A DNA stretch of 64,000 nt from Amycolatopsis sp. A133 (GCF_031082405.1 NZ_JAVHJU010000017.1:1-64000); one strand, 5' to 3'. Shown: positions 7,471-15,982, numbered from the stretch's first letter. A program made the numbers and translations. Notes: generated by a model not told the origin, from the letters alone.

Positions 7471-8436
7471 ATGAGCGGCGATGAGGTTCGGCACGGCGTC
7501 AAGCTGAGCAGTCTCGACCAGGAGGTTTTCCCCGACGCGGGCGTCACCAAGCGCGAACTGCTCGACTACCTCGAAGCGGTGTCCGAACGGATGCTGCCGG
7601 AGCTGCACGACCGGCTGCTGAGCGTCGTGCGGGTGCTGCGCGGCCAAGGGCCGTTCATGCAGAAGAATCTGCCGAAGTACACGCCGGAGTGGGTGGAGCG
7701 CCGGGCGCTGTGGGCCGACCGGTCCCGGCGCGAAGTCACCTACGCGCTCTGCAACGACCTTCGCACGTTGGTGTGGTTCGGCAACCAGCGGGCGATCGAG
7801 TACCACACGACGCTGTTCCGCGGTGAGCCCGCGAACGGCCCGACGCACCTCATCCTCGACCTCGACCCGCCGGAGGACGGCCCGTTTTCCCTGGCCGTGG
7901 GCGGCGCGAAACTGGTGCGGGAGGCGTTGCGCAACGACGGTCTCGACGGCGCGGTGAAGACCAGCGGCGCCAAGGGCGTCCACGTCTTCGTGCCACTGGC
8001 GCCGGGACAGTCGACGGAGGACATCGCGGCGGCCACCCGCGCGGTCGCGGCCCGCGCCGAGCGCATCGACCCGGCCCTGGGCACGACGGAGTTCGTGCGG
8101 GAGCGCCGCGAAGGCAAGGTGTTCCTGGATTCGACGCGGGCGGGCGGCGCAACGGTCGTCTCGGTCTACAGCCCGCGCCACCGCCCGGGCGCACCGGTGT
8201 CGTTCCCGGTCCGCTGGGCCGACCTCGACGGCGTCAAGCCGGCCGACTTCACCGTCCACACGGCCCCGGCCTTGCTGGCCGGCGACGACCCGTGGACCGC
8301 CGAGATGCCCGAGCCGTTCGTACTGCCCGCCGACCTGGTCGAAGAAGGGCACACCATCCCCATCGCCCGGGTGGTGGCCATGCACGAGGGCAAGCGCCGA
8401 GCCCGCGCCGCCCGCGACTCCACCCCCAAGCCGTAG
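7471..8436 (+). CDS. LigD-type polymerase/primase domain protein (NHEJ)
   Basis: 321 aa stand-alone PolDom of the archaeo-eukaryotic primase superfamily, as in the polymerase part of mycobacterial LigD. Recognisable landmarks are GVKLSSLDQEVFPDAGVTKRELLDYL, QKNLPKYTPEWV, the catalytic Asp pair in ILDLDPPE (about residues 128-135), SGAKGVHVFVPL with the conserved HxF triphosphate-binding His, and DSTRAGGATVVSVYSPR. It would add (ribo)nucleotides at double-strand-break ends during non-homologous end joining. No ku or ATP-dependent ligase gene is in the window. ATG 7471 has GAAGGTGGG upstream. Its stop codon lies inside a palindrome. Confidence 0.9.
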   Translation: MSGDEVRHGVKLSSLDQEVFPDAGVTKRELLDYLEAVSERMLPELHDRLLSVVRVLRGQGPFMQKNLPKYTPEWVERRALWADRSRREVTYALCNDLRTLVWFGNQRAIEYHTTLFRGEPANGPTHLILDLDPPEDGPFSLAVGGAKLVREALRNDGLDGAVKTSGAKGVHVFVPLAPGQSTEDIAAATRAVAARAERIDPALGTTEFVRERREGKVFLDSTRAGGATVVSVYSPRHRPGAPVSFPVRWADLDGVKPADFTVHTAPALLAGDDPWTAEMPEPFVLPADLVEEGHTIPIARVVAMHEGKRRARAARDSTPKP

Positions 8437-8454
8437 CTTTCACGTGAAAGCTAC
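8433..8454. repeat. 22-bp palindrome with core TTTCACGTGAAA
   Basis: Perfect palindrome that supplies the TAG stop of the polymerase gene. The same 12-bp core TTTCACGTGAAA recurs twice at 13618-13629 and 13653-13664, also at a gene 3' end. It is either a dispersed repeat or a symmetrical terminator. Confidence 0.7.
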
Positions 8455-8493
8455 CCGGAGCGCTCACTCCGGATCACTTTCGTAGGGAAAGTG
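8455..8493. terminator. Two further hairpins between convergent genes
   Basis: CCGGAG / CTCCGG (8455-8460 / 8467-8472, 6-nt loop) and CACTTTC / GAAAGTG (8475-8481 / 8487-8493, 5-nt loop) fill the space between the LigD-type gene and the convergent phosphatidyltransferase gene. With the preceding palindrome they probably form a bidirectional terminator. Confidence 0.5.
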
Positions 8494-8496
8494 GCC

Positions 8497-9249
8497 TCAG
8501 GCGGCCTGGTTGTGGGTGGGGTGGGAGTAACGCAGGGACGTGCGGGTGATCGTGACGATGCGGGCCGGGCGGTGCTCGACGCGGTGCCCGGCCAGCCAGA
8601 CGACGTCCCGGCCGAACGACCAGACCAGCGACGCCAGGGCGAGCGCGACCGCGGCGAAGGCCAAGGCAACCGGCAGCAGCCCGGACACCGCCACCACCAG
8701 GACCACACCCTGGACCGCGGCCACCGTCTTGCGGGCCATGCTCGGGTACAGCGGCGCCGTCAGCCAGGGCATCGCCCAGGCCGCGGCCACGAACGCGTAC
8801 CGCATGAGCCCGATCGCGAGCACCCACAGCCCCAGCGTCCGGGACACCTGGATGCACAGCAGCAGGATCAGGAACGCGTCGACCTCCATGTCGAACCGCG
8901 CGCCGAACTCCGACGCCGTTCCGGTGCGGCGGGCCACCTGGCCGTCGAGGCCGTCCAGGAGCAGCGCCACGCCGACCAGCCCGACGAGCCAGCCGAGGGA
9001 AAAGTCACCCTCGGCGATCAGTTCGGCCGCACAGCCGACGAGCATCGCGCGGGCGAACGTGATCCAGTCCGCCGGTCCGAAGGTGCCACGGCCGCTGCGG
9101 CGCAGCCCCCACTCCGTGAGCAGCACCAGCGCGAGGCCGTAGACGATCCCGGTGACCCAGGCGAGCGGGGCGAAACCGCCCACGACGAACCCCGCGGCGA
9201 GCACCGGCGCCGGGATCACCGCACGCAGGAGAAGGTCCTGTTTGATCAT
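8497..9249 (-). CDS. CDP-alcohol phosphatidyltransferase family membrane protein
   Basis: 250 aa with about six hydrophobic segments. The family signature D-xx-DG-xx-AR-(x8)-G-xxx-D-xxx-D is complete in DGLDGQVARRTG followed by SEFGARFDMEVDAF (about residues 95-122). Such enzymes transfer a phospho-alcohol from a CDP-activated lipid or alcohol to an acceptor. ATG 9249 was chosen because GCGGAG lies 6 nt upstream; GTG 9285 would add 12 residues but its GGAGG is too close. Divergent from the operon at 9317, so it may supply a lipid-linked or phosphodiester precursor to that pathway; this is inferred from position only. Confidence 0.85.
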   Translation of the reverse strand: MIKQDLLLRAVIPAPVLAAGFVVGGFAPLAWVTGIVYGLALVLLTEWGLRRSGRGTFGPADWITFARAMLVGCAAELIAEGDFSLGWLVGLVGVALLLDGLDGQVARRTGTASEFGARFDMEVDAFLILLLCIQVSRTLGLWVLAIGLMRYAFVAAAWAMPWLTAPLYPSMARKTVAAVQGVVLVVAVSGLLPVALAFAAVALALASLVWSFGRDVVWLAGHRVEHRPARIVTITRTSLRYSHPTHNQAA

Positions 9250-9316
9250 CGTCGACTCCGCGAATAACTCATAGGGTGGCGACACCAGCCTCCGGTCGCC
9301 CGCTGAGGAGAAACAC

Positions 9317-10279
9317 GTGGAACAGGCTTTCTGGGTTCAAAGTCCCGGCTCGGGACAGCTGCGGGAGGAGCGGCTGCCCGCGCCCGGGCCGGACGACGTG
9401 CTCGTCCGCACGCTGTGCTCCGGCGTCAGCCGCGGCACCGAGACCCTCGTCTTCCGCGGGGGCGTCCCGGCGAGCCAGCACGACGTCATGCGCGCCCCCT
9501 TCCAGGAGGGCGAGTTCCCCGGCCCGGTCAAGTACGGCTACCTCAACGTCGGCGTCGTCGAGCAGGGCCCCGCGCACCTCGAAGGCAAGACCGTGTTCTG
9601 CCTCTACCCGCACCAGACCGCGTACGTCGTGCCGGCGGCCGCGGTGACGCCGGTGCCGGACGCCGTCCCGCCCGGCCGCGCGATCCTCGCCGGCACGGTC
9701 GAGACCGCGGTGAACGCCGTGTGGGACGCGCGGCCGCGGCTCGGCGACCGGATCGCCGTTATCGGCGCCGGCATGGTCGGCTGCAGCGTCGCGAAGCTCC
9801 TCACCGGATTTCCGGCGACGCGGGTGCAGCTGATCGACGTCGATCCGGCCAAAGCGGACATTGCCGCGGCGCTCGGTGTCGACTTCTCGACGCCGGAGAA
9901 CGCGCTCGGCGACTGCGACCTCGTTGTGCACGCGAGCGCCAGCGAGGCCGGGCTCGGCCGCGCGCTGGAACTGCTCGCGCCGGAAGGGGAAGTCGTCGAG
10001 ATGTCGTGGTACGGCGACCGCCGGGTGAGCGTCCCGCTCGGCGAGAACTTCCATTCGCGACGGCTGGTGATCCGCAGCAGCCAGGTCGGAACGGTCGCGA
10101 GGCCCGACCGCAGCTACGCCCAGCGCCTCGGCGTCGCCCTGGATCTGCTGGCCGATCCGGCCTTCGAAGCACTGGTGAGCGGCGAGTGCAAGTTTGAAGA
10201 TCTCCCGTCCGTGTTACCCCGGTTGGCCGCGAATGAACTTTCCGCCCTCTGCCTCCGTGTCATGTATCAGCCGCAGTGA
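9317..10279 (+). CDS. Zinc-type MDR dehydrogenase/reductase
   Basis: 320 aa medium-chain dehydrogenase-like protein. N-terminal GroES-like part with [19 protein letters not shown], then the NAD(P) Rossmann fold with [17 protein letters not shown] (about 152-168) and [16 protein letters not shown]. The structural-zinc Cys loop of classical alcohol dehydrogenases is not seen. GTG start with GAGGAG 7 nt upstream. First gene of an operon with the PTPS-like protein, GT4, methyltransferase and membrane protein; it probably oxidises or reduces an intermediate of that pathway. The similarity class resembles BchC-like dehydrogenases, but the substrate cannot be assigned. Confidence 0.85.
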   Translation: MEQAFWVQSPGSGQLREERLPAPGPDDVLVRTLCSGVSRGTETLVFRGGVPASQHDVMRAPFQEGEFPGPVKYGYLNVGVVEQGPAHLEGKTVFCLYPHQTAYVVPAAAVTPVPDAVPPGRAILAGTVETAVNAVWDARPRLGDRIAVIGAGMVGCSVAKLLTGFPATRVQLIDVDPAKADIAAALGVDFSTPENALGDCDLVVHASASEAGLGRALELLAPEGEVVEMSWYGDRRVSVPLGENFHSRRLVIRSSQVGTVARPDRSYAQRLGVALDLLADPAFEALVSGECKFEDLPSVLPRLAANELSALCLRVMYQPQ

Positions 10280-10310
10280 CCACGTCCACCCGAACGCATC
10301 GGAGGTCTTG

Positions 10311-10709
10311 GTGTTCAGCATCACCGTCCGTGACCACGTGATGGTCGCCCACAGCTTCCGCGGGGAAGTGTTCGGCCCCGCGCAACGCCTGCACGGCGCG
10401 ACTTTTGTGGTGGATGCGACGTTCCGCCGCGCCGAACTCGACGAGGACAACATCGTCGTCGACATCGGCAAGGCCACGGAAGAGCTCAAGGCGGTGCTGA
10501 GCGACCTGAACTACCGCAACCTCGACGACGAGCCGGAGTTCAAGGGGATCAACACCTCGACCGAGTTCCTCGCGAAGGTCATCGCCGACCGCCTCGCCGA
10601 CGCCGTCCACGCCGGACGCCTGGGCGAAGGCGCGCGCGGCCTCGACGGGATCACCGTTGCGCTGCACGAGTCGCACGTTGCCTGGGCGAGTTACGAGCGT
10701 GCACTGTGA
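10311..10709 (+). CDS. 6-pyruvoyl-tetrahydropterin synthase homologue lacking catalytic residues
   Basis: 132 aa T-fold protein. GTG start behind GGAGG. In PTPS/QueD enzymes zinc is held by three His (the AH and HGH motifs) and catalysis uses a Cys and an Asp-His pair. Here His14 and His28 remain, but the HGH motif has become HGA (Ala30), no Cys precedes it, and the DH of the LDHxNLD loop is replaced by Asn67-Tyr68 in LNYRNLDD. The pterin-anchoring Glu is kept (Glu120 in ALHESHVAW). It therefore looks like a T-fold that binds a pterin- or pyrimidine-like ligand but not a PTPS. Established knowledge, from memory: the Streptomyces coelicolor protein SCO6650 is such a homologue. Its stop overlaps the next GTG. 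Confidence 0.88.
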   Translation: MFSITVRDHVMVAHSFRGEVFGPAQRLHGATFVVDATFRRAELDEDNIVVDIGKATEELKAVLSDLNYRNLDDEPEFKGINTSTEFLAKVIADRLADAVHAGRLGEGARGLDGITVALHESHVAWASYERAL

Positions 10710-11866
10710 ACGGTGAGACCTATTCCGCCGTCGCCCGCCGCACGACTTCGGCGTCCACCAGCGGTCCCAGCGTGGGCGGCGGCGGGCTAGCCGAAATAGG
10801 CCTCAGTCTTTACGTGATCCTCCCCGGGGACGTCGACGACACGTCCGTCCCCAGTGGCGGCAACACCTACGACCGCCGGATGTGCGACCGGCTCGGTGCC
10901 GCCGGCTTCGACGTGCACGAGATCGCCGTCTCCGGCAGCTGGCCGCGGCCGGACACCGAGGCCCGCGCGGTGCTCGGCCACCTCCTCTCCGCGCTGCCCA
11001 CCGGCTCGGCCGTGCTGCTCGACGGCCTGGTCGCGTGCGGCGTGCCCGAGGTCGTCGTCCCGCAGGCGCGCCGGCTGTCGCTGTCGGTGCTGGTGCACCT
11101 GCCGCTGGCCGACGAGACCGGCCTGCCGCCCGCGCTCGCCGCCGAGCTCGACGCGCTGGAACGCGACACGCTGCGGGCCGCCGGCTCGGTCGTCGCGACC
11201 AGCGAGTGGGCCGCGCGCCGCCTGATCGCCCACCACGGACTGGCCCCGCACCGCGTGCACGCGGTCACGCCGGGCGTCGACCTGGCCCCGCTCGCCGTCG
11301 GCACCGACGGGATGTCCCGGCTGGTCTGCGTGGCCAACGTGACCCCGCGCAAGGGGCAGGGCGTGCTCGCCCAGGCCCTCGAGACCGTCGCCGACCTGCG
11401 CTGGACGTGCGAATGCGTCGGCGGGATCCGGCGCGAGACCAAGTACGTCGAGCGGCTGCGCGAGCACCGGCTCGGCGCCCGCTTCACGCTCACCGGCCCC
11501 CGCACCGGCGCGGCCCTCGAGGCGACCTACCACACCGCCGACCTGCTCGTGCTGCCCTCGCGCGCCGAGACCTTCGGCATGGTCGTCACCGAGGCCCTCG
11601 CCCGCGGCGTGCCGGTGCTGACCACCGACGTCGACGCGCTGCCCGACACGGTCGGCGTCGCGCCGGACGGCTCGGTGCCCGGGATGCTCGTTCCCGGCGA
11701 CGACGTCGAAGCGCTCGGTGCCGCCCTGCGCCGCTGGCTCACCGAACCGGCGCTGCGGACGCGGCTGCGCGCGTCGGCGAGGCTGCGCCGCGAGACCCTG
11801 ACCGGCTGGGACGACACCGCCCGCCGGATCGCCGACATCCTCCTGCGGCAGGAGGCGGCGGCATGA
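10706..11866 (+). CDS. GT4-type glycosyltransferase
   Basis: 386 aa GT-B enzyme. N-terminal acceptor domain ([29 protein letters not shown]), then the donor domain with [17 protein letters not shown] and the EX7E catalytic motif ETFGMVVTE (Glu288 and Glu296). It should transfer a sugar from a nucleotide donor with retention. Start and stop overlap its neighbours by 4 nt (GTGA and ATGA), so translation is coupled. The first 30 residues look unstructured, so a later start is possible, though the coupling argues for 10706. A paralogue without the motif lies at 17568. Confidence 0.88.
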   Translation: MNGETYSAVARRTTSASTSGPSVGGGGLAEIGLSLYVILPGDVDDTSVPSGGNTYDRRMCDRLGAAGFDVHEIAVSGSWPRPDTEARAVLGHLLSALPTGSAVLLDGLVACGVPEVVVPQARRLSLSVLVHLPLADETGLPPALAAELDALERDTLRAAGSVVATSEWAARRLIAHHGLAPHRVHAVTPGVDLAPLAVGTDGMSRLVCVANVTPRKGQGVLAQALETVADLRWTCECVGGIRRETKYVERLREHRLGARFTLTGPRTGAALEATYHTADLLVLPSRAETFGMVVTEALARGVPVLTTDVDALPDTVGVAPDGSVPGMLVPGDDVEALGAALRRWLTEPALRTRLRASARLRRETLTGWDDTARRIADILLRQEAAA

Positions 11867-12693
11867 CCGCGTTCGCCCCCGACTGGCTCTACCTGCGCGA
11901 ACCCGCCGACGCCGCGGCCCGCGCCACCGAACTGCTCGACCCGCTCCGCTCGTTCCTCCCGGCCGGCGAGGACATCGTCGTCCGCGACCTCGGCTGCGGC
12001 ACCGGCTCGCTCGGCCGCTGGCTGGCCGCCCGCCTGCCCGGCACCCAGCACTGGATCCTGCACGACCACGACACCGCCCTGCTCGCCCACGCGCAGGAAA
12101 GCCTCCCGGGCACTGCGCTCGACGGCAGCCCGGTCGACGTCGTCGCCGAGCGGCGCGACATCACCGCGCTGCGGGCCGCCGACCTGGCGGGGACGTCGCT
12201 GGTCACCGCGTCCGCGCTGCTCGACCTGCTGACCAGGGACGAGGTCACGGCGCTGGCCACGGCGGTCGTCGAAGCGGGCTGTGCGGCGCTGCTGATGCTC
12301 TCGGTGACCGGCAAGGTGGAGCTGTCGCCCACCGATCCGCTCGACCCCGCCCTCGCCGCCGCGTTCAACGCCCACCAGCGCCGGATCACCGACGGCCGCC
12401 GGCTGCTCGGCCCCAACGCGGTGGACGTCGCCGCGGCCGCGTTCGGCAGGCTCGGCGCCCAGGTCGTCCGCGCGGACAGCGCCTGGCGGCTCGGCCCCGA
12501 CCAGGCGGAACTGCAGCGGCAGTGGCTCGAAGGCTGGGTCGGCGCCGCCGTCGAACAGCTGCCGGAGCTGCGCCCGGTCGCCGGGGTCTACCTGCAGCGG
12601 CGGCTGGAGCTGGCGGCGGCGGGCGAGCTGCACGCGGTGATCCACCACGGCGACCTGCTGGTCCTGCCGCCGAACCGGGAGGCGGCGGCGTGA
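11863..12693 (+). CDS. SAM-dependent methyltransferase
   Basis: 276 aa class I methyltransferase. Motif I VRDLGCGTGSLGRWLAARLPG (about residues 41-61) binds SAM, followed by a motif II acidic stretch HDHD. ATG overlaps the GT4 stop (ATGA) and its stop overlaps the next GTG. It probably methylates the glycosylated product or an intermediate of the pathway; the target atom cannot be predicted. Confidence 0.85.
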   Translation: MTAFAPDWLYLREPADAAARATELLDPLRSFLPAGEDIVVRDLGCGTGSLGRWLAARLPGTQHWILHDHDTALLAHAQESLPGTALDGSPVDVVAERRDITALRAADLAGTSLVTASALLDLLTRDEVTALATAVVEAGCAALLMLSVTGKVELSPTDPLDPALAAAFNAHQRRITDGRRLLGPNAVDVAAAAFGRLGAQVVRADSAWRLGPDQAELQRQWLEGWVGAAVEQLPELRPVAGVYLQRRLELAAAGELHAVIHHGDLLVLPPNREAAA

Positions 12694-13676
12694 AGCGCGC
12701 ACTGGCCTGGCTGCGGATCCTCGGCGCGGCGGGCATCCTCGCCGTGCTGGTCTGGCAGTTCGGCAGCGCCGCCTTCCTCGACGGCCTCGGCCGGATCAGC
12801 GCCGCCGGCGTCCTGGCCGCGCTCGGCATCGGCTTCGCGACGACGCTGTTCAGCGCGGGCCGCTGGCAGATCGTCGCCACCCGGCTCGGCCTGCGGCTGC
12901 GCCTGCGCACCGCCGTCGCCGACTACTACCGCGCGCTGTTCCTCAACGGCGTGCTCCCCGCGGGCGTCCTCGGCGACGTCCACCGCGCGGTGCAGCACGG
13001 CCGCGACGCCGGCGACGTGCCGCGCGGCGTGCGGGCCGTCGTCCTGGAACGCACTGCCGGCCAGGTCGTGCTGATCGCGTCCGCGGTCACCGTCGTGCTC
13101 GCGTCCCCGGGTGTCGTGCCCGGCGCGTTCCGCGAGGTCGTAGTGGTGGCCGGGGTGGTCGTCGTGCTGGCCGCCGTCACCGCGCTGGTTGTGGGCCGCC
13201 TGCTCGGCGGGCGCTGGATCCACAGCCCGTCGAAGTGGCGCCGCGGCTTCGCCGTCACCCTCGCCGACGTCCGGCTCGGCCTGCTGACCCGCGAGACCTG
13301 GCCCGGCGTGGGCTTCCTATCGGCCGCGACCCTGGCCGGGCACCTGGCGCTGTTCGTCGTCGCCGCCCGCGTCGCCGGGGTGGCCGCGCCGGTGGGGCAG
13401 CTCCTGCCGCTGATGGTCCTCGCGCTGCTGGCGATGGGTCTTCCGCTGAACGTCGGCGGCTTCGGTCCCCGCGAGGGCGTCTGCGCCGTGCTCTTCGGCG
13501 CCGCCGGGCTCGGGGCCGCCCAAGGTGTCACCGTCGCCGTCGTCTACGGCGTGCTCACGCTGGTCGCGAGCCTGCCCGGCGCCGGTGTCCTGTTCGTTCG
13601 GAGTGTCGCCGGTGCACTTTCACGTGAAAGTGCCGCACGAACAGCCCCGCACTTTCACGTGAAAGTGCGGGGGTAG
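12690..13676 (+). CDS. LPG-synthase-TM / UPF0104-type polytopic membrane protein
   Basis: 328 aa with about eight TM helices, matching the transmembrane domain family of lysylphosphatidylglycerol synthases (PF03706-type) without the aminoacyl-transferase half. Conserved features are [44 protein letters not shown] (NxxLPxxxGGD-like) and [20 protein letters not shown]. Such proteins are candidate lipid flippases. Its place in the operon suggests membrane handling of the product. The last eight or so residues (HFHVKVRG) come from a palindromic repeat. Confidence 0.82.
   Translation: MKRALAWLRILGAAGILAVLVWQFGSAAFLDGLGRISAAGVLAALGIGFATTLFSAGRWQIVATRLGLRLRLRTAVADYYRALFLNGVLPAGVLGDVHRAVQHGRDAGDVPRGVRAVVLERTAGQVVLIASAVTVVLASPGVVPGAFREVVVVAGVVVVLAAVTALVVGRLLGGRWIHSPSKWRRGFAVTLADVRLGLLTRETWPGVGFLSAATLAGHLALFVVAARVAGVAAPVGQLLPLMVLALLAMGLPLNVGGFGPREGVCAVLFGAAGLGAAQGVTVAVVYGVLTLVASLPGAGVLFVRSVAGALSRESAARTAPHFHVKVRG
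13614..13672. repeat. Two TTTCACGTGAAA-core palindromes inside a gene 3' end
   Basis: A 20-bp perfect palindrome (13614-13633) and a 28-bp perfect palindrome (13645-13672) lie 11 nt apart in the last codons of the membrane-protein gene. They share the core with 8438-8449. They could form two strong RNA hairpins before the cyclohydrolase gene, attenuating or processing the operon transcript. Confidence 0.75.
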
Positions 13677-13689
13677 AGAGGTGGAGGCC

Positions 13690-14328
13690 ATGACAGCAAG
13701 AGAGGCGCGCCGGGCCGTGGTCGAGCGGGTGGTCGAGACCCGGCTACCGACCCGGCACGGGACGTTCCGCGCGGTCGGGTACCTCGACCGCACCGGCACC
13801 GAGCAGGTCGCATTGGTCTACGGAGACATCGCCGAACTCGGCACGCTGACCCGGGTGCACAGCGAGTGCCTGACCGGGGACGTCTTCGGCTCGACGCACT
13901 GCGAGTGCGGCGACCAGCTGGCGGTGGCGCTGGACCGCATCGTCGCGGAGGGCTCCGGCGTGCTCGTGTACGTCCAGGGCCACGAGGGCCGCGGGATCGG
14001 CCTGCTCGCGAAGCTCGAGGCGATGCGGCTGCAGCAGGACGAGGGCCTCGACACGGTCGACGCGAACGTGGCGCAGGGCCTGCCGGTCGACGCCCGTGAC
14101 TACCACGCGGCGGCGGGCATCCTGACCGACCTGGGCGTCCGCTCGGTGCGGCTGCTGTCCAACAACCCGGAGAAGGTCGAACAGCTCACGCGCTACGGAA
14201 TCCGCATCAGCGAGCGGGTCCCGCTGCTGGTCCCGCCGAATCCGGAGAGCCTGCGGTACCTGCGGACGAAGGCCGAGCGGATGGCCCACCTGCTGCCGCA
14301 CCTCGACCAGGCCTGCTCAGGCGCCTAG
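13690..14328 (+). CDS. GTP cyclohydrolase II variant (Tyr-to-Met), predicted to form the formylated pyrimidine
   Basis: 212 aa from ATG 13690 (GTG 13681 is an alternative; neither has an ideal SD). It is close to RibA over its whole length. The zinc ligands are intact (Cys60, Cys71, Cys73 in [10 protein letters not shown] and THCECGDQL), as are the GTP-binding [15 protein letters not shown] segment and [12 protein letters not shown]. The residue aligned with E. coli Tyr105 is Met112 (KLEAM versus KIRAY). Established knowledge, from memory: in Streptomyces coelicolor such a variant stops at 2-amino-5-formylamino-6-ribosylaminopyrimidinone phosphate instead of releasing formate. It is therefore probably not the riboflavin enzyme but the entry step of this cluster. 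Tail-to-tail with a creatininase-family gene (12-nt overlap). Confidence 0.9.
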   Translation: MTAREARRAVVERVVETRLPTRHGTFRAVGYLDRTGTEQVALVYGDIAELGTLTRVHSECLTGDVFGSTHCECGDQLAVALDRIVAEGSGVLVYVQGHEGRGIGLLAKLEAMRLQQDEGLDTVDANVAQGLPVDARDYHAAAGILTDLGVRSVRLLSNNPEKVEQLTRYGIRISERVPLLVPPNPESLRYLRTKAERMAHLLPHLDQACSGA

Positions 14329-15015
14329 CGCCTCGAGGACGCCGGCGAAGCGCTGGACCAGCGTGTCCAGCAGGACGTGCCCCTTGGCCGCACTGGCCAG
14401 CGAAGGGCGGCCGACCACCCCCGACTCCGTGTACGCCCGCAGGCCCAGCGTCAGCAGGTGGTCCCGGTCGGTGACGTGGTCGGCCGTCTCGTGTCCCGGG
14501 CGGACCAGGTGCGGGTGGGCGTGCAGGAGGATCGACGTCTCCAGCTCGCCCGCGTGCATGTCGTCGTCCAGCGACGTCCGCAGGCCGGCCGCGGTGTGCG
14601 CCGCCTGCCAGTCCGCGACGCCGGGGAACAGCGCCATCGCGCCCGCGGCTTCCTGGACCACATTGGACAGTACGTAGTTGCCGCCGTGCCCGTTGACCAG
14701 CACCAGCCGGTCCACCCCGGACGCCGTCAGTGACGCGGCGATGTCGGTGACCACGGCGTGCAGCGTGCGCGCCGAGATGCTCACCGTGCCCGCCCACCCC
14801 GCGTGCTCGTGCGAGCACGAGATCGTGATCGGCGGCAGGTGGAGCACGGGGTACGCGCCGGCCACCGCGCGCGCGAGGGTCGCCGCGATCACCGTGTCGG
14901 TCACCAGCGGGAGGTGCGCGCCGTGCTGCTCGAAGCTGCCGACCGGCAGCACCGCCACCGACGCCCGCCGCTCCTGCTCGTCGGCGGTGGTGGCGAGCGG
15001 GAACAGATCGGTCAT
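14317..15015 (-). CDS. Creatininase-family metal-dependent amidohydrolase, possible FAPy deformylase
   Basis: 232 aa. All metal ligands of the creatininase fold are visible: Glu and His in [19 protein letters not shown] (about 23-41) with the Asp, the NGHGGN motif (about 109-114) and Glu in HAGELETSI (about 156). Known family members include creatininase, MftE and archaeal ArfB, which deformylates the formylaminopyrimidine made from GTP. Because the neighbour should make exactly that compound, a deformylase role is attractive, but it is an inference. No mycofactocin genes are nearby, so MftE is unlikely. Confidence 0.82.
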   Translation of the reverse strand: MTDLFPLATTADEQERRASVAVLPVGSFEQHGAHLPLVTDTVIAATLARAVAGAYPVLHLPPITISCSHEHAGWAGTVSISARTLHAVVTDIAASLTASGVDRLVLVNGHGGNYVLSNVVQEAAGAMALFPGVADWQAAHTAAGLRTSLDDDMHAGELETSILLHAHPHLVRPGHETADHVTDRDHLLTLGLRAYTESGVVGRPSLASAAKGHVLLDTLVQRFAGVLEALGA

Positions 15016-15031
15016 GACCGCGGCCCTTCAC

Positions 15032-15037
15032 TAGGTT
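15032..15037 (+). promoter_or_regulatory. -10 box of the IMPase-like gene
   Basis: TAGGTT lies 6 nt before ATG 15044 with no SD, the leaderless arrangement seen at several other genes in the window. The 28-bp gap to the divergent amidohydrolase start also has to serve that gene. Confidence 0.4.
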
Positions 15038-15043
15038 GGTGGC

Positions 15044-15844
15044 ATGACCGAGCATGCCGCACTACTGGACGTCGCGCGCGAGGCCGTGGCGAAGGCGACG
15101 GAGATCGTCCGGTCGCGCCCGAGTTTTTCCGTTTCCGCGAAAGGCGATCGGGACTTGGTGACCGACGTCGACACGGCGGTCGAGGACGCGCTGCGGGAGT
15201 TCCTCTCCGCCGAGACGCCGGAGATCGGCATCCTCGGCGAGGAGCGCGGCCTCAGCGGGGACGGCGGTGACCGCTGGTGGGCGCTCGACCCCATCGACGG
15301 GACCGCGAACTTCGCCCGCGGAATTCCGCTCTGCGGGATTTCCCTGGCGCTGGTGGAGGGCGAGCACAGCACGGTCGCCGCGATCGCGCTGCCGTACCTC
15401 GGTGTCACCTACACCGCGGCGCGCGGCGAAGGCACCTTCGCGAACGGAAAGCGCGTCGGCGCCTCCACGGCGACGGAGATTTCGGACGCCATGATCGCCG
15501 TCGGCGACTTCGCGATCGGCGAGCTCGCCGAGGAGAAGAACCGGGCCCGGCTGACGCTGCTGTCGGACCTCGGCGCGCGGGCGCAGAAGATCCGGATGCT
15601 CGGCACGGCGGCGATCGACCTCGCCTGGGTGGCGGACGGAAAGCTCGACGCCGCAGTGATCTTGTCCAACAACCCGTGGGACACCATGGCGGGCGTGCTG
15701 CTCGTGCGCGAGGCGGGTGGCGCCGTCGTCGACCGCGACGGCAGCGAGCACACGGTGGGTTCCGCGGCGACGATCGCCGTCGGCACCGGGCTGCGCAAGG
15801 AGATCGTGGACGCGCTTGATCGGGCGTACGGGGTTGTTCGTTAG
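15044..15844 (+). CDS. Inositol monophosphatase-family sugar phosphatase
   Basis: 266 aa with every Mg-binding signature of the family: ILGEERG (about 65-71), ALDPIDGTANFARGIPLCG (about 83-101) and NNPWDTMAGVLLVREAGG (about 207-224). It dephosphorylates inositol-1-phosphate, a related sugar phosphate or a nucleotide-derived phosphate. It is divergent from the creatininase gene by 28 bp and could act in the neighbouring pathway (for example on a phosphorylated ribosylaminopyrimidine), or simply be housekeeping. Confidence 0.88.
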   Translation: MTEHAALLDVAREAVAKATEIVRSRPSFSVSAKGDRDLVTDVDTAVEDALREFLSAETPEIGILGEERGLSGDGGDRWWALDPIDGTANFARGIPLCGISLALVEGEHSTVAAIALPYLGVTYTAARGEGTFANGKRVGASTATEISDAMIAVGDFAIGELAEEKNRARLTLLSDLGARAQKIRMLGTAAIDLAWVADGKLDAAVILSNNPWDTMAGVLLVREAGGAVVDRDGSEHTVGSAATIAVGTGLRKEIVDALDRAYGVVR

Positions 15845-15872
15845 GATTCCTGGGTACACCGTGGGCGGCGCC

Positions 15873-15892
15873 ACAGCGCTCTTTTGCGCTGT
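15873..15892 (+). terminator. Hairpin after the IMPase-like gene
   Basis: ACAGCGC / GCGCTGT, a perfect 7-bp stem with the loop TCTTTT, 29 bases past the stop codon. No T-run follows. Probable terminator before the kinase gene. Confidence 0.5.
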
Positions 15893-15982
15893 CCGCGCAA
15901 GGCTTTCGGTTACGTTGGTACCGGTCGGCCGCCCAGGCTGGCATGCTGACCGGATCTCGTCGGCCACTTCGGAGAATGGTGG

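Noticed and set aside
14317..15015. Creatininase-family gene as mftE of a mycofactocin cluster
   Set aside because: No mftA/B/C/D/F-like genes are nearby. The neighbours are a GTP cyclohydrolase II variant and a phosphatase.
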